From a virus, in IMG/VR virus record IMGVR_UViG_3300049846_000283, positions 1 to 23,033 of that record: a DNA stretch of 23,033 nucleotides; one strand, 5' to 3'. Under the pieces are notes generated by a model. The model searched no databases. It saw nothing but the letters and a program-made list of their open reading frames with translations, and was not told where the DNA came from. The translations under genes were made by a program, and so were the position numbers. How positions within the stretch are numbered: position 1 is the stretch's first letter; every line of letters starts with the position of its first letter. This document shows, piece by piece, positions 5,304 to 12,858 of the stretch.

Positions 5304-7033
5304 TATTGAAATCTTTTATTTGTTGGTAAAAAGCCATTATAAGGTAAATTCTTAGGCTGTACGCTCACTTGATACGGGTTTCTAATCTTGTAACCTCTTT
5401 TCTCTGCTGTACTTGTCGCTATTTTACGTGCATCATTGCTTAAAGGGCTTATAGTATCTGTATTTAAAGTAGCGTATACTTCTCTTCTCCAAACATGATG
5501 ACAATTACCACCGCCTTTAAACTTAAATATGTCGTATGTATCCGCTCCCTCTGGTCCCCATTTAGGATTTACCCTAGCGTCTTTTGACATTGCCATAATA
5601 TCCTCTTTTCTGTAAAGTTTATCAGCTTGTAACATTGCTTTACAAAATGGTCTTGTATCATCGCTTAATTTACCTGTATAACGGTAACGTGTAAAGTATT
5701 TTACTCCTTTTACTTCATCGTCTTGTTCACTACGTGCAATTGGTACGGCTTTTCCTGTTGTTACAAAGTTTAATACCTTTTGTGATAACTTAATGTTTTC
5801 AAAATCGAACTCATCACTTCCGTCATCATCAAATGAATCTACTAATATCCAATTTTCGCTAGGTTTTTCGCCATACTCATCAATCCAACTTTGTGAGGAC
5901 ATTTCCACTCCTGTTTCCTCTGCTACTTGTTCTTTTGTTTGTGCGTTTTCTAAGTCTACAAACTCTAAAGGCTGTAACGTTTTAAAGAATAGGTTTAAAT
6001 TGATTTTATTATATGCTAGAATTGAATCTAAAGCGTCTATAATTAAATCTTGTATAGGTTTGATAACCATATTGTCAAATAGTATGCTAGAGTTTTTTAA
6101 TTCATCTGCATTGGAGCTAAAACCATTTGTCGAGGCAATACCAAACAATAAAGGACTTGTTACATTGTGTGCCATCATCAATTTACGCACGCACTCTTCC
6201 GATAAATACGAATAATGTTCTGGAGCATCATTTAAAGGCACATCGTCAATAGTAGTCTTGCTATCCGAATTTCTATTAAAGGCAATTATAATTTTTTCGC
6301 CTTTCGAACCTGCTAACTTAGACATTACCTTATTCTTTATCTCTTCCATTTTCGCAACGTCTGTTTCTCCGTTGTTGAAATTGATAACCTTAGTACCGCT
6401 AAATCCGTTTTTTACCTCGTTAATCAAATAGTCTGCTACTTCTTCTTCCAATAGTGCGTATGGAATACCACCTTGATAGTCTACGTTTGCAAAATACTTT
6501 TTACCTACTGAATAAGGCTTAATACATAATATCTCAAGGCTTTCGTTTGACATTCCAAACGCTGGTATTCTTTGCGGTTGGTATTCTCTTAAGTCTGCCC
6601 AATTGTTAGAGTAGTAATACGCTTCAATTTCGCCTTTTTCGTTGCACTTTTCAGGTCTTACTAATTGCGTTGGTACGTGTTCTACTTTTGCTATTCTTTT
6701 TCTGTCTTTAGAGTAAATTACTTGTAAGTGTCCTTGTCCTAATAACTTTAAATCGTTTACTACTTTACGAATAACGTCTTTAGGAAACAATACAAGCATT
6801 TGTGCGTAGTCATTTGGCTTTTTATTAGCGTCTGTTGCACTCAATCCTTTTCCGTATACTAATCTACAAATATTGTTTATAATAGCGTTATTTGTCGTGC
6901 TATTCGTATATCTGTCTATTAAGTATTGGTAGTAGTCGTTATTTTCTCCATACTCTACCCAATCATTTCTTGAATCTTCCTTTATTACTGGTGTAGTGTA
7001 CTGACTAAATTCTATAATATTTATATTACTCAT
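5303..7033 (-). CDS. Portal protein with fused MuF-like C-terminal region
   Basis: This 576-residue protein forms the ring through which DNA enters the head. The N-terminal two thirds follow the HK97/SPP1-type portal pattern. There is an opening N-D-W-V-E-Y-G and N-N-D-Y-Y-Q-Y-L (23-39), a stem/wing region with L-G-Q-G-H-L-Q-V-I-Y (98-107), and the H-N-V-T-S-P-L-L-F-G-I segment (289-299) typical of these portals. Residues about 445-545 add a second module with D-T-R-P-F-C (459-464), N-P-K-W-G-P-E-G-A-D-T-Y-D (489-501) and G-G-G-N-C-H-H (507-513). This resembles the Cys/His end of MuF-type head morphogenesis proteins. It lies after the capsid and tail-tube genes, which is unusual. Confidence 0.85.
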   Translation of the reverse strand: MSNINIIEFSQYTTPVIKEDSRNDWVEYGENNDYYQYLIDRYTNSTTNNAIINNICRLVYGKGLSATDANKKPNDYAQMLVLFPKDVIRKVVNDLKLLGQGHLQVIYSKDRKRIAKVEHVPTQLVRPEKCNEKGEIEAYYYSNNWADLREYQPQRIPAFGMSNESLEILCIKPYSVGKKYFANVDYQGGIPYALLEEEVADYLINEVKNGFSGTKVINFNNGETDVAKMEEIKNKVMSKLAGSKGEKIIIAFNRNSDSKTTIDDVPLNDAPEHYSYLSEECVRKLMMAHNVTSPLLFGIASTNGFSSNADELKNSSILFDNMVIKPIQDLIIDALDSILAYNKINLNLFFKTLQPLEFVDLENAQTKEQVAEETGVEMSSQSWIDEYGEKPSENWILVDSFDDDGSDEFDFENIKLSQKVLNFVTTGKAVPIARSEQDDEVKGVKYFTRYRYTGKLSDDTRPFCKAMLQADKLYRKEDIMAMSKDARVNPKWGPEGADTYDIFKFKGGGNCHHVWRREVYATLNTDTISPLSNDARKIATSTAEKRGYKIRNPYQVSVQPKNLPYNGFLPTNKRFQ

Positions 7034-7391
7034 AAGTTATAAACTCGTTAAGTGTTGCGTTTGACGTATATTGTCCGTTACTAATTTTAAACGTTACTAC
7101 GTTTTGCGATGTGCATAATATCTTACCAACAAACAATAAAGTACCTGTGTCGTAGATTTTAAGTATGTATCTTCTACCCTCTTTTATATCCCATATACGT
7201 GTCAATGATGTGTAATAGTCGCCTAAAAAGTATGTTGCTTCCTCGTCGTCTATCTCTTGGGTAAAATCTATATCTACAGCTACGTTTGTTTCTTCGTCAA
7301 TTATGCGTATATCCGTAACGGTAACGACCTCTACAGTTGGTATAAATGCCAATGTTTGCGGTGCTACATTTTCGGGTGTTAATACTATCAT
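7026..7391 (-). CDS. 121-residue structural-type protein upstream of the portal
   Basis: This beta-rich protein starts MIVLTPENVAPQTLAFIPTV. It has Y-T-S-L-T-R-I-W-D-I-K-E-G-R-R-Y-I-L (about 61-78) and C-T-S-Q-N-V near the end. The pattern recalls short proteins between tail-tube and portal genes in Bacteroidota phages, possibly a head-completion or tail-joining factor. The gene follows a terminator and uses the AGTTTATTAGAT leader directly before its ATG. It overlaps the portal start by eight bases. No catalytic residues are visible. Confidence 0.7.
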   Translation of the reverse strand: MIVLTPENVAPQTLAFIPTVEVVTVTDIRIIDEETNVAVDIDFTQEIDDEEATYFLGDYYTSLTRIWDIKEGRRYILKIYDTGTLLFVGKILCTSQNVVTFKISNGQYTSNATLNEFITYE

Positions 7392-7403
7392 ATCTAATAA
7401 ACT
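7392..7403 (-). repeat. Repeated translation leader, copy 1
   Basis: The 12 bases AGTTTATTAGAT lie directly against the ATG at 7391. Identical or one-base-different copies precede the ATGs at 12846 and 20038. The leader contains no Shine-Dalgarno sequence. It is a possible AU-rich ribosome entry element. Confidence 0.6.
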
Positions 7404-7437
7404 AAAAAAGGGCTGATTTGTATTAAATCAACCCCTT
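7404..7437 (-). terminator. Terminator after the tail-tube gene
   Basis: Minus-strand RNA forms a stem from 7437-7425 with 7419-7407 around a five-base loop (GGGUUGAUUU against AAAUCAGCCC), followed by a run of U. A G-U pair and a terminal wobble exist only in the minus-strand RNA, which supports leftward termination. The next ATG (7391) follows within 15 bases, so read-through must feed the portal gene unless there is another promoter. Confidence 0.8.
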
Positions 7438-7457
7438 AATTTTAGAGTAAATAAGTA

Positions 7458-8000
7458 TTATACTGTTACAATAGATGCGTCATCGAATAATACCGCTAAA
7501 TCTGTTTCATTTGAACAGTCTAAGAAATTTGCTTGTAACTCTTCCATTCCTACAAATGTCAAAGTATATCCGTTAAAATCTCCCATTGCTACACCTGATT
7601 CGATATTAGCAGTTGTTAGTTCCATACCTCTATTCAAACCTGCCAAAAAGTATTGGTCGTTACGTGTTCTTACTACTACGTGAGGACGTCCGTAAGCCAA
7701 TAGTTTAACTGATTTTTGCGTAGTAATATCTTGTTTTTTTAATTGTACTGAAATCGTTTGCTCAACGAATGTAGTACCGTTTTCTCTACTTGAGTTTACT
7801 ACTTGAGTAAAGGAGTTAGTACCTTTTAATTCGTATTTGTACAATGATGTTACACCCGTAACAGAATCTATAACGTCTGTATTCGTAATGTTATACGAAA
7901 GACCTGCAATGTCCCCGTAATTAATGAAATAGATAGCATCTAAACCGCCTACTGCGTCTTTACACACCTCTAATCTTCCGTTTGCTAAATCACAACTCAT
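7458..8000 (-). CDS. Probable major tail tube protein
   Basis: This 180-residue beta-rich protein begins MSCDLANGRLEVCKDAVGGL. Its C-terminal half has the repeated-strand look of tail tube subunits: S-V-Q-L-K-K-Q-D, Y-G-R-P-H-V-V-V-R-T-R-N, then G-V-A-M-G-D-F-N-G-Y-T-L-T-F-V-G-M-E. The D-x-N-G-Y-T-L-T-F-x-G-x-E segment in particular resembles siphovirus tube proteins. The gene lies just after the capsid gene and has a terminator on each side, as expected for a protein needed in high copy. A head decoration role remains possible. Confidence 0.65.
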   Translation of the reverse strand: MSCDLANGRLEVCKDAVGGLDAIYFINYGDIAGLSYNITNTDVIDSVTGVTSLYKYELKGTNSFTQVVNSSRENGTTFVEQTISVQLKKQDITTQKSVKLLAYGRPHVVVRTRNDQYFLAGLNRGMELTTANIESGVAMGDFNGYTLTFVGMEELQANFLDCSNETDLAVLFDDASIVTV

Positions 8001-8022
8001 CTGTTTATGTTTTTAATGTTAT

Positions 8023-8050
8023 AAAAAAAGGTGGTGTTTTTTGCACCACC
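8023..8050 (-). terminator. Terminator after the major capsid gene
   Basis: A perfect seven-base stem, GGTGGTG (8050-8044) and CACCACC (8036-8030), closes a CAAAAAA loop and is followed by seven T on the minus strand (8029-8023). It stands 25 bases after the capsid stop and 23 before the next ATG. It probably sets the capsid-to-downstream ratio by partial termination. Confidence 0.85.
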
Positions 8051-8074
8051 CTATTATTCGTTTTTGGCTAATTA

Positions 8075-9031
8075 TTAGTTAGCAGCGTTTGTAATACCGT
8101 AAGTAACGATATCTGATACTGAATGGTAGTTAACTGCGTATCCTGTTCTCAATATAAAACGTACATTTTGTGAACCGTCAACGTCTGCCATATCAATCAA
8201 ACGTACTTCGTTTTTATCGTTCTCCAATCCGCATCCAAAGAATAAGTTGTCTTTAGTTGTTGCCATCATTGTGTTAGATGCAAGACCGTTAGCAACAAAC
8301 AATTTGATACCTTCAAATGATAACGCTTCCATGTTAGAATACCATTGTGTACCTTTGTTGTCTGTACCGTTAGCACCGAAACCAGATGCACCAAATCCAC
8401 CTAATGCTCTTACGTATGCTTTAGCAACGTTTTGAGGAATGTAGATATGTAAGTCATCACGTCCGTACAATGCATTAGGGATAGCGTCTGCTACTTTTCC
8501 TAACTCATCGATTACGTTAGATGCTGTTACTGTTGTACCTGCTACTTCGTTTGCTGTTGGCAATGCTGCGTCTGCTGTTAACAAAGTCATAATACCGTCA
8601 ATTTGTCCTGCTGTAGCGTTAGCACCTCTCCAAATAGATACTTCAATCTCTGATGCTACTTTCTCTACTACGTAAGCTGTCAAATAATCTGCAAAAGATT
8701 TAGCCAATACTTTGTTTGCTGAATAACCCATTTCCTCTGCTTGGAAAGTAGAGATGTAGTTTTTCTTACACAATTCTAAGTTAACTTGAAAATTCTCTAA
8801 AGTCAAATATCTTTCAGTAGTAGTTACTGTTGATGTAGACGTGAAATCACAAGTTTCATTTTTTAACAAACCGTCTGTTGATAGTTTGTGCATTACACCT
8901 TTGTAAGCGATGTTAGGTACGATTGTCATACCACCATTTGCCAAAGTGTTACCGCTCAATAGAGCAGCTTTAACCCACAATTTAAGGTCTTGACCTGCAT
9001 ATGTGGTAGTTACTGATTGGGTTGTTGCCAT
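8075..9031 (-). CDS. Major capsid protein
   Basis: The 318-residue protein starts MATTQSVTTTYAGQDLKLWV and has the overall pattern of HK97-fold capsid subunits of Bacteroidota phages. It has an N-terminal arm and then E-N-F-Q-V-N-L-E-L-C-K-K-N-Y-I. A long helix region follows (S-A-N-K-V-L-A-K-S-F-A-D-Y-L), then a Y-G-R-D-D-L-H-I-Y-I-P-Q-N-V-A segment in the middle, and a beta-rich end with Q-N-V-R-F-I-L-R-T-G-Y-A. The scaffold gene lies 25 bases upstream, and a strong terminator follows. Codon use looks more regular than in neighbouring genes, as often seen for abundant proteins. I see no separate protease-cut delta domain. Confidence 0.88.
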   Translation of the reverse strand: MATTQSVTTTYAGQDLKLWVKAALLSGNTLANGGMTIVPNIAYKGVMHKLSTDGLLKNETCDFTSTSTVTTTERYLTLENFQVNLELCKKNYISTFQAEEMGYSANKVLAKSFADYLTAYVVEKVASEIEVSIWRGANATAGQIDGIMTLLTADAALPTANEVAGTTVTASNVIDELGKVADAIPNALYGRDDLHIYIPQNVAKAYVRALGGFGASGFGANGTDNKGTQWYSNMEALSFEGIKLFVANGLASNTMMATTKDNLFFGCGLENDKNEVRLIDMADVDGSQNVRFILRTGYAVNYHSVSDIVTYGITNAAN

Positions 9032-9056
9032 TTTTTATTTGTTTTTAATTTATTTT

Positions 9057-9671
9057 TTATTTTCCGTATACTGATTGTAAGATTCTGTCACGCATAGAAA
9101 TTTCTGCTTTAGGTGCAAGGTCTACGTGTTCGATTGGATTTTTTGCTTCTGGGTTGAACGCTAACGGCTCAACTGCTGGCTCTTCAAACTCTACGATATC
9201 TGTAGATTCTTCTTCCTTAACTTCTGATAATTTAAGTGCGTTTAATTGCTCTTTCAATGATTCAATTTCTGCGTCTTTAGCGTCCATTTCTTCCTGTGTA
9301 AATCGTAACTCTCTAACTGTTGATTCTACGATTGATTTAGGTTGTCTTTCTTCCGCTTTTGGCTCTGCTGTCATTTCTTCCGTTGGCATTTCGTTGCTTG
9401 GTACTTCTACATCCGTTTCTGCGTCCATGATTGCGCCAATAATACCCTCTTGTTCTACTACTAGCTTTCTTCCGTCTTCTAGTTCATACTCGCCAATAGG
9501 TAACGGGATAGTTTGGTCTTCTGCTACGATTGAAACGTTTTGACCTGCTTCAAATACTTCTGCCTCGATAACAGTAACACCGTCATCTAGTTTCATTTGC
9601 TCAAACTTTACTACTTCTTCTTTTAGACCTAGTAAAACTGCTATTTTGTTTAATGCTTCTTTTGCTTCCAT
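9057..9671 (-). CDS. Capsid scaffold-like protein
   Basis: This is a 204-residue, very acidic protein. The N-terminal part is beta-like (KFEQMKLDDGVTVIEAEV, then L-P-I-G-E-Y-E-L-E-D-G-R-K-L-V-V). A low-complexity Glu/Pro stretch follows. Next comes a coiled-coil segment about residues 125-148 (EEMDAKDAEIESLKEQLNAL), and the protein ends with a basic tip (MRDRILQSVYGK). A coiled coil with a short basic capsid-binding end is the standard scaffold plan, and the gene lies directly before the capsid gene. It is probably removed by the protease encoded at 12259-12846. Confidence 0.75.
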   Translation of the reverse strand: MEAKEALNKIAVLLGLKEEVVKFEQMKLDDGVTVIEAEVFEAGQNVSIVAEDQTIPLPIGEYELEDGRKLVVEQEGIIGAIMDAETDVEVPSNEMPTEEMTAEPKAEERQPKSIVESTVRELRFTQEEMDAKDAEIESLKEQLNALKLSEVKEEESTDIVEFEEPAVEPLAFNPEAKNPIEHVDLAPKAEISMRDRILQSVYGK

Positions 9672-9708
9672 AACTAAGTAACTTTATTATTTTTTGTTTG
9701 TTACATTT

Positions 9709-9888
9709 TTAACCGTTAATTACTCTCACTTGGATAGTATGGTTTACAACTGCATTGTTTTGATTTGTCAGTTGTCCGATACCCTGATTGATTAACTCCC
9801 CTTTGCAACATTCTTTTGAATATGTGCCGTTTTCGCATAAACAAGCCCCACTAGAACTCGTTGGCGATGTGTTTTTTTTCTTTGCCAT
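9709..9888 (-). CDS. 59-residue protein with SEC-C-like zinc motif
   Basis: The ATG at 9888 and TAA at 9709 fill the apparent gap between 9671 and 9904. After a basic, Ser/Thr-rich start (MAKKKNTSPTSSSGA) it carries C-L-C-E-N-G-T-Y-S-K-E-C-C-K-G (residues 16-30). The spacing C-x-C-x8-C-C matches the zinc-binding SEC-C motif at the end of bacterial SecA and other proteins, including the Gly and Tyr between the Cys pairs. The rest is a beta-like tail. It is probably a small zinc protein made within the head module. Its role is unknown, and it could be a structural clip in the virion or a binding factor. Confidence 0.7.
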   Translation of the reverse strand: MAKKKNTSPTSSSGACLCENGTYSKECCKGELINQGIGQLTNQNNAVVNHTIQVRVING

Positions 9889-9903
9889 GTATTTACGTTT
9901 TAA

Positions 9904-10107
9904 TTATTTACCTACCTTTAATGCGTGATTTACCGCTTGACCACCTGTTACAAGTGCTACTATTGTTAGCCCTGCTATACCTATCGGATTTGTTACAATT
10001 CCCATAGTTAGTAATACTGTTGATGTAGTAGCTAACAAAGTCTTAATTTGTCCTTTTACTCTGTTCTTTCTGCTACTTCTAGCTTTTATTTTGTCTATTA
10101 TTTTCAT
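9904..10107 (-). CDS. 67-residue membrane protein
   Basis: The ATG at 10107 overlaps the preceding TGA (ATGA). A basic N-terminus (KIKARSSRKNRVKGQIK) is followed by a hydrophobic part of about 35 residues split by N-P (LLATTSTVLLTMGIV, then IGIAGLTIVALVTGG). That is enough for one long or two short membrane helices. It could act as a holin, since the small size and positive-inside start fit, but it sits in the head module far from the lysis genes. A membrane-linked assembly role is equally possible. No family is recognised. Confidence 0.65.
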   Translation of the reverse strand: MKIIDKIKARSSRKNRVKGQIKTLLATTSTVLLTMGIVTNPIGIAGLTIVALVTGGQAVNHALKVGK

Positions 10108-10385
10108 CCTCTTAATTTAGTTAGTTGAGTGAATAAAATTTCTATTGTTGTACATTCAACACCTAAAACGCTATCAATTTTTATTACGTTTTGTGTTTGT
10201 GTTATACCTACTGTTAAGTATCTCCATTCTTTCATGTTTATGTCGATACTATTTCCATTTGACTTTATATAAATTAAACCAATTGACTTTTCATCAAATG
10301 ATACCTTAGGCGTGCCTATTATTGTGGATAGTTCGTTTGTTTCAACTATCACACTACTACCATCTTTTGTTATTACTAATCCCAT
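10104..10385 (-). CDS. 93-residue hypothetical structural-type protein
   Basis: The frame extends to 10439, but the ATG at 10385 (MGLVITKDGSSVIVE) begins just after the previous stop, so the longer start is rejected. The protein is beta-rich (SFDEKSIGLIYIKSNG, then MKEWRYLTVGITQTQNVIKI) and soluble, with a single Cys. It follows the 478-residue fibre-like gene. It may be a small accessory or cap for that protein, which is inference from position. No active-site motif is visible. Confidence 0.7.
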   Translation of the reverse strand: MGLVITKDGSSVIVETNELSTIIGTPKVSFDEKSIGLIYIKSNGNSIDINMKEWRYLTVGITQTQNVIKIDSVLGVECTTIEILFTQLTKLRG

Positions 10386-10386
10386 G

Positions 10387-11823
10387 TTAAATATCTTCGT
10401 AATATGTGAATGTTGCTGTAACGTTTGAACTTGCTCCACTTGTTACCTTTGCTGATATACAGAACTCTAAATTAGGCGGTATTCTTATTTCAAAATCCCT
10501 TAGGTTTACTGAAATAGTTCCTTTTGATGATACCGCAAAAGCTGTCAATAATGTACCACCACTTACTGTATTTGCTGTTGTATCAACATCTGATACTAGA
10601 TTATTACCTACGTTAGCATAATTTGTAGCACCTGAAAATGTCGGATTTGTTCTAACTTCTATTTCTACGTTTTGCGATGATTCTGATGAAATACTTATAT
10701 TTATAGGTTCTATTTCTACTTGATTATATACACCATTATAAGTACGTCTATTCCTTACTGTTAATATATTTGTAAATGTTGTAGATACTGACTGTGTATT
10801 TTTTACCGCTCTTGGGTTACGTGTCTTAAATACTTTACCCTGTACTGCACATTGAAACGATGCACATTGTACAGTTATGTTAGTTGTGCTACCAAGTGAA
10901 ACACAATAAAGACCTGCTCTCATGCTTGGTTGATTTAAGTTAGTACGTGTGTTTGCATTTGCCCACTTAATTATATGTACTACTTTTAATCTTCCTGTTT
11001 CGGGATTCTCAATGTAAAAGAATATATCTCCAAATCCTAAATACTGATATGCTATTTTATAAATGTTTCCTTTTGTTGGGTCTAACCATGTACAAGTATC
11101 TTGATTCCATGATGATTTCGGTACGTGTACAGACGTTTTAGTTACACCTGCCGTAGTTTGTACTATTGTACCAGTTGATGTTGCGTGAGAGTAAGAATAT
11201 GTACCGCTTTTTGCTCCATCTGTTTCCGCACTTATTATTACTGTTGAGCCTATTTGATTCGCTACCCATGCACTCTGATTAGCATTTAACCATTCTGCAA
11301 TTTGATAAGCGTTAAACGCCGTTGTACCTGCTGTTAATGGTATTGTGTAAGCTGTACTATTTAAAGTAAGTGTAAGGTTTGTACTACCACTACTTGCAAC
11401 CGTTACAGTCAACGTGCGCACTTCTGCTACACCTCCATATCTATGCCATATACCAAATGTAGTACCGTCATAACCAAAACTTAATTCATCGGTCAAATTA
11501 ACTAGCCCTACACCACTCCAACTATTCGCTACATTGTTTAGAAATATTGCCGTGAATTTTGCTTGACCACCTTGACCTGAATTATAATTTAATGAACGAA
11601 AAGATTGTATTGCACCATAACCGCCTACTGTTGTACCTGTCGTTACAGTCATTAACCTATCATTCACGCCAGTTGTACCACTAGCATTAGTATAACTCCT
11701 AAAATTACTAGGTATAAATCCGTAAACAGTATTTGTTTGAATAAATGGTGTATCTTGCGCCACTTGAACCTCACCAAATGCTGTCAAAGGTTCACTTATA
11801 TTTTGATTTCTAATTAAACTCAT
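10387..11823 (-). CDS. Large fibre/decoration-like virion protein
   Basis: This is a 478-residue beta-rich protein. It has a distinctive middle with G-Q-G-G-Q-A-K-F-T-A-I-F (84-94), S-F-G-Y-D-G-T-T-F-G-I-W (115-126) and L-T-V-T-V-A-S-S-G-S (138-147). Later it has W-L-D-P-T-K-G-N-I-Y-K-I-A-Y-Q-Y-L-G-F-G (246-265) and V-V-H-I-I-K-W-A-N-A-N (281-291). I recall this set of motifs from large virion surface proteins in very different viruses, including jumbo phages, but cannot check it here. It is encoded between the prohead protease and the scaffold, so a head fibre or capsid decoration is more likely than a tail fibre. Confidence 0.65.
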   Translation of the reverse strand: MSLIRNQNISEPLTAFGEVQVAQDTPFIQTNTVYGFIPSNFRSYTNASGTTGVNDRLMTVTTGTTVGGYGAIQSFRSLNYNSGQGGQAKFTAIFLNNVANSWSGVGLVNLTDELSFGYDGTTFGIWHRYGGVAEVRTLTVTVASSGSTNLTLTLNSTAYTIPLTAGTTAFNAYQIAEWLNANQSAWVANQIGSTVIISAETDGAKSGTYSYSHATSTGTIVQTTAGVTKTSVHVPKSSWNQDTCTWLDPTKGNIYKIAYQYLGFGDIFFYIENPETGRLKVVHIIKWANANTRTNLNQPSMRAGLYCVSLGSTTNITVQCASFQCAVQGKVFKTRNPRAVKNTQSVSTTFTNILTVRNRRTYNGVYNQVEIEPINISISSESSQNVEIEVRTNPTFSGATNYANVGNNLVSDVDTTANTVSGGTLLTAFAVSSKGTISVNLRDFEIRIPPNLEFCISAKVTSGASSNVTATFTYYEDI

Positions 11824-11824
11824 A

Positions 11825-12259
11825 TTATCCTGCTACTATCCAATTAACACCTGTTGACTTTATAACCAATGTTTCATCTTGATAGACGTATTGGTTTGTT
11901 TCGTCCGATATTGTTTGTCCTCCCGTTGTTGCTATTGTGATTATTCCTGTACCTGTATTTGTTATCTCAAATGCTCTACCAGCTATTCCTACCGCTGTAG
12001 GCAACGTAATAGTGAAACTATTTGCCGTACAATTAACCGTATAGTCATTTGATGTTAGCGTGTAGTTTGCTGTTTTCTCAACATACGGTAAATCTGCTAA
12101 ATCAATGCTCCATGTCCTATCTACGCTTAAATCATAGGTAACACCATTAATAGTTAATTCTCTTGATGTTGGTACATATCCGCTTAAGTCTGTCGGTAAA
12201 TCCGAATATTCCTTAGTTGTGTACGTTCTATTACCTATGTTAATGTCGTATGTAGGCAT
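11825..12259 (-). CDS. 144-residue fibre-like protein
   Basis: The ATG is fused with the protease stop (TAATG). The product has R-E-L-T-I-N-G-V-T-Y-D-L-S-V-D-R-T-W-S (33-51), a common hinge motif in fibre proteins of Bacteroidota phages. It is followed by a small beta domain: A-N-Y-T-L-T-S-N-D-Y-T-V-N-C-T, T-I-T-L-P-T-A-V-G-I-A-G-R-A-F, and I-T-I-A-T-T-G-G-Q-T-I. That last domain resembles those at the ends of phage appendages. It probably partners with the 478-residue protein encoded one base downstream. Confidence 0.7.
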   Translation of the reverse strand: MPTYDINIGNRTYTTKEYSDLPTDLSGYVPTSRELTINGVTYDLSVDRTWSIDLADLPYVEKTANYTLTSNDYTVNCTANSFTITLPTAVGIAGRAFEITNTGTGIITIATTGGQTISDETNQYVYQDETLVIKSTGVNWIVAG

Positions 12260-12846
12260 TAATCAATTTGTTTTAATATGTCAATGATTTTGTTTAGCTT
12301 GTCTTGGTCTTCGTCTACATTGATAGTAAATAGTTTCTCCATTCCCGAATATAAAGCCTCGATTGAATAACCTTTGTATTTACCCTCTTTTACTTGTTGC
12401 CAAACTTCATCGTTGTTTACTTTCATCTTTACTATCCAAGCACCTTTTGGAGCGTTTAGTTTATAGATGTTTGATTTGTCGTTTTTCTCATCTTCAACTA
12501 TCCAACTTTCTACCGTTGATACGTCTTCAACTTTTCTTTGGTGGTCTACAGTAACATTATTCAAGTTTAACGAACTCATGTACTTTTCTTGTGTTAGTTT
12601 TATCGTTTCAGCACTTAACCAAACATTAAACTCCTTATCTTTTACACGTCTGTATATACGTTTGTCAGGCACTAACACCATTCCTGTAATTTCCCTTTTA
12701 TCTTCATTCGTAATTTGGAACTCTATTACTTCTTCTGAAAATGCTACAAAGTCTTCTTGTATTGCTGGATTCTCAACTAATGAAATCGCAAATACTCCGT
12801 CTTTTTCTTTGTCTATTACCAATTCTACTTCCTCTAACTTTTTCAT
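12259..12846 (-). CDS. Prohead maturation protease, XkdF-like (S78-type)
   Basis: This 195-residue protein matches the XkdF-like putative serine protease pattern. After an N-terminal region with S-L-V-E-N-P-A-I-Q-E-D (22-32) it has G-M-V-L-V-P-D-K-R-I-Y-R-R (55-67). His102 follows in V-T-V-D-H-Q-R-K, then E-S-W-I-V-E-D (113-119), and Ser161 in Y-K-G-Y-S-I-E-A-L (157-165). His and Ser are the expected catalytic pair. The family trims scaffold and capsid N-termini during head maturation. The length is that of a lone protease domain with no fused C-terminal part. The gene has the AGTTTATTAGAT leader before its ATG and follows the tape measure gene. Confidence 0.8.
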   Translation of the reverse strand: MKKLEEVELVIDKEKDGVFAISLVENPAIQEDFVAFSEEVIEFQITNEDKREITGMVLVPDKRIYRRVKDKEFNVWLSAETIKLTQEKYMSSLNLNNVTVDHQRKVEDVSTVESWIVEDEKNDKSNIYKLNAPKGAWIVKMKVNNDEVWQQVKEGKYKGYSIEALYSGMEKLFTINVDEDQDKLNKIIDILKQID

Positions 12847-12858
12847 ATCTAATAAACT
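12847..12858 (-). repeat. Repeated translation leader, copy 2
   Basis: AGTTTATTAGAT abuts the ATG at 12846, identical to the copy at 7392-7403. The TAA stop of the tape measure gene reads into it, so the signal lies wholly in the 11-base gap plus one base of the stop codon. Confidence 0.6.

Noticed and set aside
5793-6215. 140-residue plus-strand open frame
   Set aside because: It is antisense to the portal gene, Ser-rich, with no coupling to other genes and no plus-strand promoter.
10386-10439. Longer N-terminus for the 93-residue protein
   Set aside because: It would overlap the end of the 478-residue gene by over 50 bases, while an ATG lies just after that gene's stop.
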